DNA from: Aquiflexum gelatinilyticum
GTDB lineage: Bacteria > Bacteroidota > Bacteroidia > Cytophagales > Cyclobacteriaceae
Direction: 5' to 3'
Length of the DNA stretch: 64,000 nt
Assembly (NCBI RefSeq): GCF_024741135.1
Contig: NZ_JANSUY010000013.1
Location: forward strand, 1 to 64,000
Part shown: positions 9,117-17,883 of the stretch, in pieces
Layout of the letters: each line of letters begins with the position of its first letter
Position numbering within the stretch: position 1 is the stretch's first letter
Made by a program: the position numbers and the translations under genes
Notes under the pieces: generated by a model
Databases searched by the model: none
What the model was told of the DNA's origin: nothing
What the model saw: the letters and a program-made list of their open reading frames with translations, nothing else

Positions 9117-11336
9117 TCAATCAAACCTTGTCACTTTAAGGATTCCTTCGACTTTGGATAGGTTGGACATGAGTTTTTCGAGGTGTTGTGTGCTATGGAC
9201 ATAAAGCTTGATCGATCCTTCAAATATCCCGCTGTCAGAATCTACGGTAATGGATCTCATGTTGACTTTCAGTTCATTGGAGATTACCCTTGTGACATCA
9301 TTGATCAGCCCTACCCTGTCGGTTCCGACGATCTTTAGTCCCGCCAAAAATGCGATCTGCTGTTGGCTGGTCCAACGGGCCTTGATCACCCTATTTCCGT
9401 GGTTGGAAAGCAGTTCTAAGGCATTGGGACAGGAAGTTCTGTGGATTTTGATTCCTTCATTGATCGTCACAAAACCGAAAACATCATCTCCGGGGATGGG
9501 ATTACAACATTTGGCAAGGATATAATCTACCAAATCCATGTCTTCCCCGATCAATAGTTGGTCATGATCAGGTCCTTTGAGATTTTTGATCTCTTTGGTG
9601 AAAGTGGATTCGTCTTTTACTTTTTCAAATGAAGCTTTGCCTTTTTGTTTTTTCTGTTCTTTAAATTCCTTAAAGCTTTTGATTGAAGTGGCATCAATGA
9701 TGCCCTTACCTACTTTGTAATAAAATTCATTTGGGGTTTTAGTCTCAAAATAAGCCCTCAGCTGCTCTACCACTTCCGAATTGAAATCCATTTTCATCTG
9801 GCGCAATTTCCTTTGGACGATTTCTTTCCCATCCATGATGGTGGATTTTTTTTCTTCACGGAGAGCATCTTTGATTTTGGCTTTGGCCCGTGATGTTACT
9901 ACCGAGTTGAGCCAATCTTCGGTAGGTTTCTGTTTGTTTGAAGTGAGGATTTCTACCTGATCACCGTTTTTGAGCTTGTGGTTGATGGAAACCAATTTTT
10001 GATTGACTTTGGCTCCTATACATTTTGCCCCGACTTCAGAGTGAATCTCAAAAGCAAAATCCAAGGCTGTGGCGCCGTTGGGAAGTACTTTCAATTCCCC
10101 TTTAGGAGTAAATACAAAAACCTCATCATGGAAAAGGTTGCCACGAAAATCATCCATAAACTCTATTGCCGAACCGTCATTTGATTCCAACAAAGTCCTG
10201 ACTTGGGTAATCCACTCGTCCAATCCTGTACCTTTATTTTGGGAAGTATCCTTCTCTTTATATTTCCAATGGGCGGCATATCCCCTTTCGGCGATGTCAT
10301 CCATTCTTACCGTTCTGATCTGAACTTCCACCCATTGGCCGGTCTGACTCATGACCGTGGTATGTAGCGACTCATAACCGTTGGCCCTCGGGGTGCTGAT
10401 CCAGTCTCTTAGCCTGTCGGGATTGGGTCTGTAAAAATCTGTCACCACGGAATACACCTGCCAACAGTCTGCTTTTTCATTTTCAAGCTCGCTATCAATG
10501 ATGATCCTGACAGCAAAAAGGTCATATACCTCTTCAAAAGGTATATTCTGTGATTTCATTTTGTTATAAATCGAAAAAACAGACTTAGGCCTTCCCTTAA
10601 TGGTAAAATTGAAGCTTTGCGAAAGCAACTCTTCTTCTATCGGTCCGATAAAATTCTTGATGAATTTGTTTCTAGAGAGTCTTGTTTCATTGATCTTGTT
10701 GACAATGAATAAATAAGTTTCCGAATCTGTAAACTTCAGGTAAAGGTCTTCCAATTCTGATTTGATCGCGTACAAACCCAATCTATGGGCTAGCGGCGCA
10801 TACAAGTACATGGTTTCGGAGGCAATTTTCAGCTGCTTGTGTCTTGGCATGCTGTCAAGAGTCCGCATGTTGTTGAGCCTGTCAGCCAATTTGATCAGAA
10901 TCACCCGCACATCGTCGGAAAGGGTAAGCAGCATTTTCCTAAAATTCTCCGCTTGTTGGGAAGAACCGTATTCGAATACACCGGATATTTTGGTCAATCC
11001 ATCAATAATCTGGGCAACTTTGGCACCAAATTCCCTTTCGATGTCTTCCAATTCCCAATCGGTATCCTCGACGACATCATGCAACAGGGCCGCGACTATA
11101 CTCGTGGTTCCCAACCCGATTTCTTCCACACATATCAGCGCAACTTCCAAAGGATGGTAGATATAGGGCTCTCCGGATTTGCGGCGCATTTCCTTATGGG
11201 CATCATTAGAGACGTTAAAAGCTTTTTTGATGATCTTGGCATCACCGGTTTTCAACACCGGTTTGGCCATTTTCAAAAGCTTTTTATATCTTTTTAGGAT
11301 CTCCTTTCTTTCCTCTGCCAGGTCTATTTCTATCAT
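9117..11336 (-). CDS. (p)ppGpp synthetase/hydrolase, RelA/SpoT family
   Basis: A 739-residue bifunctional alarmone enzyme. The HD hydrolase domain is intact with HDVVED at 86-91 (His86, Asp87, Glu90, Asp91), so degradation of ppGpp is likely. The synthetase domain follows (about 220-370, with ANGYESLHTT and EVQIRT), then a TGS domain (about 400-465, starting at VFVFTPKGEL), a zinc-finger-like stretch with CCNPIPGD near 605, and a C-terminal ACT domain (about 665-739). This is the full-length Rel architecture, and it controls the stringent response. It is a single gene reading away from the tRNA-Leu locus. Confidence 0.95.
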   Translation of the reverse strand: MIEIDLAEERKEILKRYKKLLKMAKPVLKTGDAKIIKKAFNVSNDAHKEMRRKSGEPYIYHPLEVALICVEEIGLGTTSIVAALLHDVVEDTDWELEDIEREFGAKVAQIIDGLTKISGVFEYGSSQQAENFRKMLLTLSDDVRVILIKLADRLNNMRTLDSMPRHKQLKIASETMYLYAPLAHRLGLYAIKSELEDLYLKFTDSETYLFIVNKINETRLSRNKFIKNFIGPIEEELLSQSFNFTIKGRPKSVFSIYNKMKSQNIPFEEVYDLFAVRIIIDSELENEKADCWQVYSVVTDFYRPNPDRLRDWISTPRANGYESLHTTVMSQTGQWVEVQIRTVRMDDIAERGYAAHWKYKEKDTSQNKGTGLDEWITQVRTLLESNDGSAIEFMDDFRGNLFHDEVFVFTPKGELKVLPNGATALDFAFEIHSEVGAKCIGAKVNQKLVSINHKLKNGDQVEILTSNKQKPTEDWLNSVVTSRAKAKIKDALREEKKSTIMDGKEIVQRKLRQMKMDFNSEVVEQLRAYFETKTPNEFYYKVGKGIIDATSIKSFKEFKEQKKQKGKASFEKVKDESTFTKEIKNLKGPDHDQLLIGEDMDLVDYILAKCCNPIPGDDVFGFVTINEGIKIHRTSCPNALELLSNHGNRVIKARWTSQQQIAFLAGLKIVGTDRVGLINDVTRVISNELKVNMRSITVDSDSGIFEGSIKLYVHSTQHLEKLMSNLSKVEGILKVTRFD

Positions 11337-11422
11337 ATTATCGAAGCTAAAGCAATTCTTTTATCAAAACAACCCGTTTTGCAGGGTATTTAACAAATTT
11401 TGAAATGAATTTTATTCCAATT

Positions 11423-11453
11423 TTTGCAAGTTTAATTTTACTTATTACCTTTG
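11423..11453 (+). promoter_or_regulatory. Promoter of tRNA-Leu(UAG)
   Basis: TTTG at 11423-11426 and TACCTTTG at 11446-11453 form a -33/-7 pair with a 19-base spacer, a close match to the Bacteroidota consensus. The tRNA starts 13 bases after the -7 element. Confidence 0.75.
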
Positions 11454-11465
11454 CAACCACAAATC

Positions 11466-11547
11466 GCGGATGTGGCGAAATTGGTAGACGCACTAGACTT
11501 AGGATCTAGCGCCGCGAGGCATGGGGGTTCGAGTCCCTCTATCCGCA
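11466..11547 (+). tRNA. tRNA-Leu (anticodon UAG)
   Basis: An 82-base class II tRNA. The acceptor arms GCGGATG and TATCCGC pair over seven bases with discriminator A. The anticodon stem CTAGA/TCTAG encloses the loop CTTAGGA with anticodon TAG. A long variable arm and the GGTTCGAGTCC T-arm are present. CCA is not encoded. Confidence 0.95.
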
Positions 11548-11656
11548 CGCTTCTTAACCCTCAATCAACTTTCCGGCTTCGAACCTGAACAAGGCCTTCG
11601 AAATAAGAAATGGGATTGGGGGTTTTTAAATTCAAATCACACCAAAATACAGCAAA

Positions 11657-12982
11657 TTGGAAATCTCATTAGACAAGCACGCAGCAAATCAGGCTTCAGT
11701 TAAAATTAAACTAAATGAAGCAGATTATCAACCAAAGGTGGATGCGAAAATCAAGGATTATGCAAAAAAAGCCACAATGAAAGGCTTTAGACCTGGCAAA
11801 GCACCTATCACCATGGTAAAAAAGATGTATGGAACTTCGGTTCTTGTGGATGAAATCAATTCAATCCTCACATCTTCCCTTAATGAATACCTGAAAGCAC
11901 AGACTTTTAAGATTTTGGGAGATCCACTTCCGGTGATTGAAGAAGCGGCGAATATTGATTGGGATTCCCAAAAAGAATTTGAGTTTAAGTATCGGATAGG
12001 TTTTGTAGAAGATATTGCTGTGGACATTGAAGGTGTCGACGCGGTGTCCTACAAAATGGATATGGATAACAAAGAAGTAGAAGATGCAATCCAAAATCTT
12101 CGCAGCCAATACGGAAAGATGACCAATCCAGAGATCAGCCAGGAAAATGATTTCCTTTACGGTGACTTGAAATCTGAAAATGGATCTTTTGAGAAAACCT
12201 TTTCAATGCCGCTTTCTGCAGTTGATGCCGGTTCATTGAAGCAATTTGTAGGCTTGAAAAAGGGTGACGTGGTAACATTTGATTTGGCCAAAACCATCAA
12301 AGAAAACCTAGCAGCAACGATTGGTATCACTGAGGAAGAAGCTGCTGACCTCAAAGGAAATTTTACTTTCACTGTTCAGAACATCAACAGGACTGAACCT
12401 GCAGACCTCAACCAGGAGTTTTTCGATAAGCTTTTTGGCGAAGGTCAGGTGGATTCAGAGGAAGCGATGAGAAATAAAGTGAAAGAAATACTTTCAGAAA
12501 ATTACAACAAAGAACTACGTGTTTTTGGAGAAGAAAAAATCAAAGATAAACTTGTAGCCAAAGCCAATATCGATTTGCCGGAAGATTTCCTGAAAGAGTG
12601 GTTGTTCAGAGCAAATGAAGGTAAAGTGACCACCGAGCAGGTAGAGAAAGAATATCCTATTTATGCCAAGCAACTTACCTGGACTTTGATCTCTAACAAA
12701 ATTGCGAAAGACAATAACATACAGGCAGAACATGCAGATGTTATCGAAAAAACCAAAGAAATGATCCGTGAGCAATTTGCTTCTTCAGGACTCGGCTCGC
12801 AGATGGAAGCAAGCATGGATATGTTTGTAGATAATTACCTTAAGGGCAATGAAGGACAAAATTATATGCAGATGTTGACTTCAGTACAGAATGAGAAAGT
12901 TCTTGATTTTGTAAGAGAAAAAGGAAATCTGAAAGAAGAAACCATCAAAATAGATAAATTCAAAGAGCTGTTGGAAAACTAA
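11657..12982 (+). CDS. tig: Trigger factor
   Basis: A 441-residue ribosome-associated chaperone. The N-terminal ribosome-docking signature GFRPGKAP is at 43-50. The middle part (about 150-245) is a poorly conserved FKBP-like region, common in this phylum, and the long helical C-terminal chaperone part follows. The likely start is TTG at 11657: homology begins with the second residue (EISLDK) and no in-frame ATG lies close upstream. It is followed by clpP and clpX, the usual order in many bacteria, but a terminator-like hairpin separates tig from clpP. Confidence 0.93.
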   Translation: MEISLDKHAANQASVKIKLNEADYQPKVDAKIKDYAKKATMKGFRPGKAPITMVKKMYGTSVLVDEINSILTSSLNEYLKAQTFKILGDPLPVIEEAANIDWDSQKEFEFKYRIGFVEDIAVDIEGVDAVSYKMDMDNKEVEDAIQNLRSQYGKMTNPEISQENDFLYGDLKSENGSFEKTFSMPLSAVDAGSLKQFVGLKKGDVVTFDLAKTIKENLAATIGITEEEAADLKGNFTFTVQNINRTEPADLNQEFFDKLFGEGQVDSEEAMRNKVKEILSENYNKELRVFGEEKIKDKLVAKANIDLPEDFLKEWLFRANEGKVTTEQVEKEYPIYAKQLTWTLISNKIAKDNNIQAEHADVIEKTKEMIREQFASSGLGSQMEASMDMFVDNYLKGNEGQNYMQMLTSVQNEKVLDFVREKGNLKEETIKIDKFKELLEN

Positions 12983-13004
12983 TTTTTGGATAAAATCGTT
13001 ATCA

Positions 13005-13032
13005 AAAAGTCCTTCTTTAAGGGCTTTTTTTA
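13005..13032 (+). terminator. Terminator of tig
   Basis: AAAAGTCCTT and AAGGGCTTTT pair (one G-T) around a 4-base loop and run into a T tract. The downstream TATTTTTG at 13031-13038 matches a -7 element and may start the clpP transcript. Confidence 0.65.
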
Positions 13033-13059
13033 TTTTTGTACAAGACTAAAACAGAAATT

Positions 13060-13734
13060 ATGATCAACAGAGACGAATTCAGAAAATACGCTGTTCACAG
13101 CAGGGGCATCAGCGGTAACGCTTTTGACCAATACAACACTTTTGTAGAAAACATGACCAGGTCAGTAATCGAAGAAAGACCTACCAATTTCCGGGAAATT
13201 GATGTGTTTTCAAGATTGATCATGGACAGAATCATCTTTTTGGGTACCCAGGTGGATGATTTTATTGCCAATATCATCACCGCACAGTTGTTGTTTTTGG
13301 AATCAACCGATCCCAAAAAAGACGTGTTGCTTTATGTAAACAGCCCCGGAGGATCCGTAACTGCCGGACTTGGAATCTATGATACCATGCAGTACATCAA
13401 TCCTGATGTGGCCACTATTTGTACAGGTATTGCAGCATCTATGGGGGCAGTATTGCTCGCCGGTGGTGCCAAAGACAAAAGATCAGCGTTACAACATTCA
13501 AGGGTGATGATCCATCAGCCATCCGGAGGCATGCAGGGACAATCTAAGGACATGGAGATTTCATTGAAGTTGATTTTATCTATGAAGCAAGAACTTTATC
13601 AGATTCTTGCGGACCATTCAGGTAAGACTTTTGAAGAAATCGAAAGAGATTCTGATAGAGATTATTGGATGAAAGCACCGGAAGCCAAAGAATATGGCTT
13701 AATTGATGAAGTATTGATTAAAAAAACTAAATAA
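13060..13734 (+). CDS. clpP: ATP-dependent Clp protease proteolytic subunit
   Basis: A 224-residue serine protease that forms the two-ring ClpP chamber. The catalytic triad is visible: Ser127 in GIAASMGAV, His152 in [10 protein letters not shown], and Asp201 in the SDRDYWM stretch. The ATG at 13060 is preferred over an upstream in-frame TTG at 13036, because the TTG lies too close to the putative promoter at 13031-13038. Its stop codon overlaps the clpX start by one base (TAATG), so the peptidase and its unfoldase are translationally coupled. Confidence 0.96.
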   Translation: MINRDEFRKYAVHSRGISGNAFDQYNTFVENMTRSVIEERPTNFREIDVFSRLIMDRIIFLGTQVDDFIANIITAQLLFLESTDPKKDVLLYVNSPGGSVTAGLGIYDTMQYINPDVATICTGIAASMGAVLLAGGAKDKRSALQHSRVMIHQPSGGMQGQSKDMEISLKLILSMKQELYQILADHSGKTFEEIERDSDRDYWMKAPEAKEYGLIDEVLIKKTK

Positions 13735-14960
13735 TGGCACAAATTACCTGTTCATTTTGCGGAAGAAACAAGAAAGACGTGGACCTGATGGTCTCCGGGA
13801 TTTCGGCGCATATCTGCAATTTCTGTATTGACCAGGCTTACCAGATTCTTGGCGAGGAAGATAAAAACAAAAAACCCGGCAAGACTCCCAAGGTCAAGCT
13901 CAAAAAACCAAAGGAGCTTACTGAATTTCTAAACCAATATGTGATCGGTCAATATGAAGCTAAAAAAGTACTGACCGTCGCAGTATACAACCACTTCAAA
14001 AGGTTGCTTCAAAAAGGGGAAGAAAATGACGATATCAGGATCGAAAAATCCAACATCATCATGGTTGGTGATACGGGAACAGGTAAAACCTATCTTGCCA
14101 AAACATTAGCCAAAGTCTTGGAAGTGCCCTTCTGTATCGCAGATGCCACTGTACTTACCGAAGCAGGCTATGTGGGTGAGGATGTGGAAAGTATCCTTAC
14201 AAGGCTGCTCCAAGCCGCTGATTACAATGTAGAAGCGGCGGAAAAAGGCATCGTTTACATTGATGAAATCGATAAAATCGCAAGGAAATCTGACAATCCA
14301 TCCATCACCCGTGATGTGAGTGGCGAAGGTGTGCAGCAAGCTTTGTTGAAGTTGTTGGAAGGAACGGTGGTAAATGTGCCGCCACAAGGTGGCAGAAAGC
14401 ATCCTGACCAGAAAATGATTGCCGTCAATACGGAGAACATCCTATTTATCTGCGGTGGAGCATTTGACGGTATCGGAAGACACATTGCAAAGAGGCTGAA
14501 CACACAACCCATGGGATTCAATAAATATGTCGAAGGCAGACAGGTGGACAGGGCCAACCTCCTTCAATATGTCACTGCACAGGATTTGAAATCTTTTGGT
14601 CTGATACCTGAACTGATCGGAAGGCTTCCTGTAGTAACCCACTTGGATCCATTGGATAGAGACACGCTGAAGAGCATCCTGACCGAACCAAAAAACGCCT
14701 TGACCAAGCAGTATAAAAAACTGATAGAAATGGAAGGTGTCAAACTGGTTTTTGAGGAAAGCGGGATTGATTATATTGTAGAGAAAGCTGTGGAATACAA
14801 CCTTGGTGCAAGGGGCTTAAGGTCTATCTGCGAGGCTATCATCACCGATGCCATGTATGAATTGCCTTCGGATGACTCGATTAAGGAATTGGTCATTGAT
14901 GCCAAGTACGCACAGGAGCAGTTTGACAAGTCTAAGTTTAAGAAACTACAGGTTGCTTGA
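13734..14960 (+). CDS. clpX: Clp protease ATP-binding subunit ClpX
   Basis: A 408-residue AAA+ unfoldase that feeds substrates to ClpP. The N-terminal zinc-binding domain has C6-x2-C9 and C28-x2-C31. Walker A reads GDTGTGKT (112-119), with Asp where most ClpX proteins have Pro, and Walker B reads [10 protein letters not shown]. Pore and sensor regions ([38 protein letters not shown]) are intact. Length is normal. It is coupled to clpP by a one-base overlap and followed by a terminator. Confidence 0.96.
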   Translation: MAQITCSFCGRNKKDVDLMVSGISAHICNFCIDQAYQILGEEDKNKKPGKTPKVKLKKPKELTEFLNQYVIGQYEAKKVLTVAVYNHFKRLLQKGEENDDIRIEKSNIIMVGDTGTGKTYLAKTLAKVLEVPFCIADATVLTEAGYVGEDVESILTRLLQAADYNVEAAEKGIVYIDEIDKIARKSDNPSITRDVSGEGVQQALLKLLEGTVVNVPPQGGRKHPDQKMIAVNTENILFICGGAFDGIGRHIAKRLNTQPMGFNKYVEGRQVDRANLLQYVTAQDLKSFGLIPELIGRLPVVTHLDPLDRDTLKSILTEPKNALTKQYKKLIEMEGVKLVFEESGIDYIVEKAVEYNLGARGLRSICEAIITDAMYELPSDDSIKELVIDAKYAQEQFDKSKFKKLQVA

Positions 14961-14992
14961 TGGATTGATCAGTTTTCAGTGATCAGTTTCAG

Positions 14993-15034
14993 AAAACCGC
15001 ATAAGAAACCGAAAGGACTTCTGCGGTTTTTTTT
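14993..15034 (+). terminator. Terminator of clpX
   Basis: AAAACCGCA (14993-15001) pairs with TGCGGTTTT (15022-15030), with extra AAG/CTT pairing inside the loop, followed by a run of nine T. A short direct repeat of GATCAGTTTTCA/GATCAGTTTCAG lies just upstream. Confidence 0.65.
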
Positions 15035-15037
15035 TAA

Positions 15038-15454
15038 TTATTCATCAATGAGGGTTTCAAAATATTCATTTACAAAAGTCTTTTGACCATGATGGAAAAT
15101 ATTGGTCACGTTAAAATTTATGATGATGCCTTTAGGGGCTTTTAACAGTTTCATATATGCCAATGTTTGGGCATGAAAGAGGGGAATGACTTCTTGTACA
15201 GCTTTTATTTCAAGTACCAATGACTCTTCAATATAGAAATCAAAGGTAAGGTCTAAATCCACAAACTCCCCTTTGTAGTCAAAAGGCATTTTGACTTGTT
15301 CTCTGAATTTAATACCTCTTAGGGTTAACTCTCTAGCCAGACATTTTTGATACACTTTTTCTAACAAACCGGGACCCAAAATCCTATGAACCTCAATAGC
15401 GGCCCCAATTACATCGTAGCTTAACTTATCAAGTTGTTTTTTAGACATTTCCAT
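15038..15454 (-). CDS. GxxExxY protein, PD-(D/E)XK nuclease-like
   Basis: A 138-residue protein of the GxxExxY family. The name-giving motif is G29-LL-E32-KV-Y35, and the nuclease-like core Asp72 ... Glu82-x-Lys84 is intact. The family belongs to the PD-(D/E)XK fold and its biological role is not established. A second, diverged member lies 2 kb away (17440-17811), on the other side of lpxB. The upstream flank of this gene leads into a tandem array of 190-bp palindrome-ended units beginning about 80 bases away, a context which suggests that the gene is part of a mobile or formerly mobile segment. Confidence 0.85.
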   Translation of the reverse strand: MEMSKKQLDKLSYDVIGAAIEVHRILGPGLLEKVYQKCLARELTLRGIKFREQVKMPFDYKGEFVDLDLTFDFYIEESLVLEIKAVQEVIPLFHAQTLAYMKLLKAPKGIIINFNVTNIFHHGQKTFVNEYFETLIDE

Positions 15455-15534
15455 TTAGACAGAGGTTAAATTAAAGAGTCATTTTTGAATAATTTCTTAA
15501 TTTCTAAAATTCAAAACAAAAAAGATAGTAAGTG

Positions 15535-16258
15535 GAAAAATTATTACCATATAGCTCATATAGGACACATAGTTCTTGGCCAAACATTCCTTGATATCAA
15601 ATTATATCGGCGCCTTAAATCCTATATTAATTCCCTCTAAAAAATCTATGTGCACTATGTGTCTATATGGTAAAATAAATTAACCTCAAATCCTGTTGTC
15701 CATTGATTATTCCAACAGTATTTTGAAAAATTATTACCATGTAGCTCATATAGGACATATAGTCCTTGGCAAAACATTCCTTGATATCAAATTATATCGG
15801 CGCCTTAAATCCTATATTAATTCCCTCTAAAAAATCTATGTGCACTATGTGTCTATATGGTAAAATAAATTAACCTCAAATCCTGTTGTCCATTGATTAT
15901 TCCAACAGTATTTTGAAAAATTATTACCATGTAGCTCATATAGGACATATAGTCCTTGGCAAAACATTCCTTGATATCAAATTATATCGGCGCCTTAAAT
16001 CCTATATTAATTCCCTCTAAAAAATCTATGTGCACTATGTGTCTATATGGTAAAATAAATTAACCTCAAATCCTGTTGTCCATTGATTATTCCAACAGTA
16101 TTTTGAAAAATTATTACCATGTAGCTCATATAGGACATATAGTCCTTGGCAAAACATTCCTTGATATCAAAAATTAAATTTGCGCCTTAAATCCTATATT
16201 AACTCCCTCTAAAAATCGATGTGAACTATGTGTCTATATGGTAAATCAAATAACCTCA
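15535..16258. repeat. Tandem array of 190-bp units with palindromic ends
   Basis: Three full 190-bp units start at 15535, 15725 and 15915, and a fourth partial, diverged unit runs from 16105 to the lpxB stop. Units 2 and 3 look identical; unit 1 differs at about four positions. Within each unit the first part, TTACCATATAG (15544-15554 in unit 1, with GACACATAG to 15572), is matched in reverse by CTATGTGTCTATATGGTAA (15655-15673), so each unit is a ~130-bp palindrome-ended block plus a ~60-bp spacer. No reading frame is maintained through it. Identity between copies shows recent duplication. The spacing and long units rule out a CRISPR array. Confidence 0.92.
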
Positions 16259-17368
16259 ATGGCTAATCGCAAGGCTGCTGCAAATCATTTTAGCAGCGGT
16301 TTCTGAAGCTGAATCGGTCCCCAATTTTTCTTTGATTTCGGTATAGCCATCCAAAATTTCGGCTTTGTGAAAAATATTGGAAAGGATCAGGTTCAGTTCC
16401 TGACTTAGGTTTTCAACGCTGTAATCATTTTGGATCAGTTCTGCCACCACCTTTCGGTCAGCGATCAAGTTGACCAATGAAATAAAAGGCACCCGGATCA
16501 ACCTTTTGGCAATGGCGTAGCTTATACCTGAGGTTTTGTAGACGACTACTTGGGGAACGCGGAAAAGAGCTGTTTCCAAAGTGGCTGTTCCGGATGTGAC
16601 AATGGCTGCATTAGCATGGTGCAGCAGGTCATAAGTCTGATTGTAGATGACTTTGATACCGGCTTTGATGGCAGGTTCATATAAGGCTGTGTCAAGGTTG
16701 TCGACTCCTGCAATCACAAATTGTGCATTCGGAAACTTTTTGACTACCTGAAGCATGACATGCATCATGTTGGCGAGTTCCTGTTTTCTGCTTCCAGGCA
16801 ACAATGCAATGATGGGGCTATAACTCAAACTGTTCTTTTGATGAAAAAAAGGATGTGGTTCAAATTTGGAAATTTCGTCCAATAATGGATTACCAACGTA
16901 ATGAGCATTTATCTCAAATTTCTTAAAAAATGGAGGTTCAAATGGAAGGATTGAATACACCTGATCGGTAAACTCTTTTATTTTAAAAGCTCTTTTCTGG
17001 TTCCAAGCCCAGACTTTCGGCGGGATATAATAATGGACAGGTATTTTGTTTTCCTTTCCAAAAGCCGCCATTTTCATATTGAAACCCCCATAATCCACCA
17101 ATACCAACACATCAGGCTTGAATTTGAGAATGTCTTTTTTGATCAAAGAAAGATATTTCAGTACTTTCCTGAAGCCCAATAGCACTTCAACAAAACCCAT
17201 CACAGCCACTTCATCAAAATGTGCGGCAAGTGAAAGCCCTTCATTTCTGGAGTAATCCCCTCCCATACCACGGAAATTAGCATTAGGATCCAAGGATTTG
17301 ATCGCAGAGATCAGGTTGGAGGCATGGAGGTCTCCAGATCTTTCACCGGATATGATGTAGTATTTCAT
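16256..17368 (-). CDS. lpxB: Lipid-A-disaccharide synthase
   Basis: A 370-residue glycosyltransferase (family GT19) which joins UDP-2,3-diacylglucosamine and lipid X to form the lipid A disaccharide. The N-terminus GERSGDLHASNL and the stretches PKVWAWNQKR, LLPGSRKQE and VTSGTATLETALF match the family. Length is typical. Its stop codon lies directly at the edge of the 190-bp repeat array, so the 3' end of its mRNA would run into palindromic repeats; nine bases upstream of its ATG begins the inverted repeat of the second GxxExxY element. No other lpx genes are nearby. Confidence 0.94.
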   Translation of the reverse strand: MKYYIISGERSGDLHASNLISAIKSLDPNANFRGMGGDYSRNEGLSLAAHFDEVAVMGFVEVLLGFRKVLKYLSLIKKDILKFKPDVLVLVDYGGFNMKMAAFGKENKIPVHYYIPPKVWAWNQKRAFKIKEFTDQVYSILPFEPPFFKKFEINAHYVGNPLLDEISKFEPHPFFHQKNSLSYSPIIALLPGSRKQELANMMHVMLQVVKKFPNAQFVIAGVDNLDTALYEPAIKAGIKVIYNQTYDLLHHANAAIVTSGTATLETALFRVPQVVVYKTSGISYAIAKRLIRVPFISLVNLIADRKVVAELIQNDYSVENLSQELNLILSNIFHKAEILDGYTEIKEKLGTDSASETAAKMICSSLAISH

Positions 17369-17376
17369 GGTTTTTT

Positions 17377-17403
17377 ACCACTGAGGGCACTGAGAACTCA
17401 GAG
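17377..17403 (+). repeat. Left terminal inverted repeat of GxxExxY element
   Basis: A 27-base sequence beginning ACCACTGAGGGCACTGAG that matches the reverse complement of 17851-17877 at 21 of 27 positions. Together they bracket the GxxExxY gene at 17440-17811. No flanking target duplication is seen. Confidence 0.6.
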
Positions 17404-17439
17404 AAAATGAGAAATAAAAAGAGAGTAATGAGTTAAAGA

Positions 17440-17811
17440 TCATAGAATAACCCTTTTTAATCCATTAACCAACCTTTTTTCATTGAAGTTAATTAGAAGA
17501 CCCAGTGGATATTTTCCAAGTTTGAGGTATGTTAACATTTGAGCTAAATGTATCTCTTTCAATTTTTTGATGCTTTTAATTTCGATAACAACAGTCTTTT
17601 CGACGACTAGATCTAAACGATAACCACAGTCTAAAAAAATTCCGTCAAAGTAAACAGGTAATGGTTTTTCTATTTCAATAGACAACCCAATTGAATTCAA
17701 CCTATGAAAAAGGCATTTTTGATACGCACTTTCCAATAATCCGGGGCCAAGTTCTTTATGGACATAAATAGATTCACCGATAATCTTTTGTGTAAGAGAA
17801 TTTATCTCCAT
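17440..17811 (-). CDS. GxxExxY protein, PD-(D/E)XK nuclease-like
   Basis: A 123-residue GxxExxY family protein with motif G24-LL-E27-SA-Y30 and the nuclease-like residues Asp67 ... Glu77-x-Lys79. It is a clear but distant paralogue of the gene at 15038-15454. It lies inside a ~500-bp unit with degenerate inverted repeats at both ends (17377-17403 and 17851-17877) which exactly fills the gap between lpxB and the next gene. This arrangement looks like a small mobile unit with the GxxExxY gene as its only cargo. The biochemical role is unknown. Confidence 0.85.
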   Translation of the reverse strand: MEINSLTQKIIGESIYVHKELGPGLLESAYQKCLFHRLNSIGLSIEIEKPLPVYFDGIFLDCGYRLDLVVEKTVVIEIKSIKKLKEIHLAQMLTYLKLGKYPLGLLINFNEKRLVNGLKRVIL

Positions 17812-17850
17812 TTATTCTTCCTTGAATATAAAACCTTAAATCTCTCGTAA

Positions 17851-17877
17851 CTCTGAGCCCTCGGTGTCCTCTGAGGT
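17851..17877 (+). repeat. Right terminal inverted repeat of GxxExxY element
   Basis: Partner of the repeat at 17377-17403; reverse complement begins ACCTCAGAGGACACCGAG. Six of 27 positions differ. It ends seven bases before the stop of the PTPS-family gene. Confidence 0.6.
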
Positions 17878-17883
17878 GAATAA

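Noticed and set aside
10762-11297. Two plus-strand frames opposite relA/spoT
   Set aside because: They cover the conserved HD domain on the other strand and have no motif of their own.
15535-16258. CRISPR array
   Set aside because: Units are 190 bases and identical throughout, with no short repeat/variable spacer structure and no cas genes.
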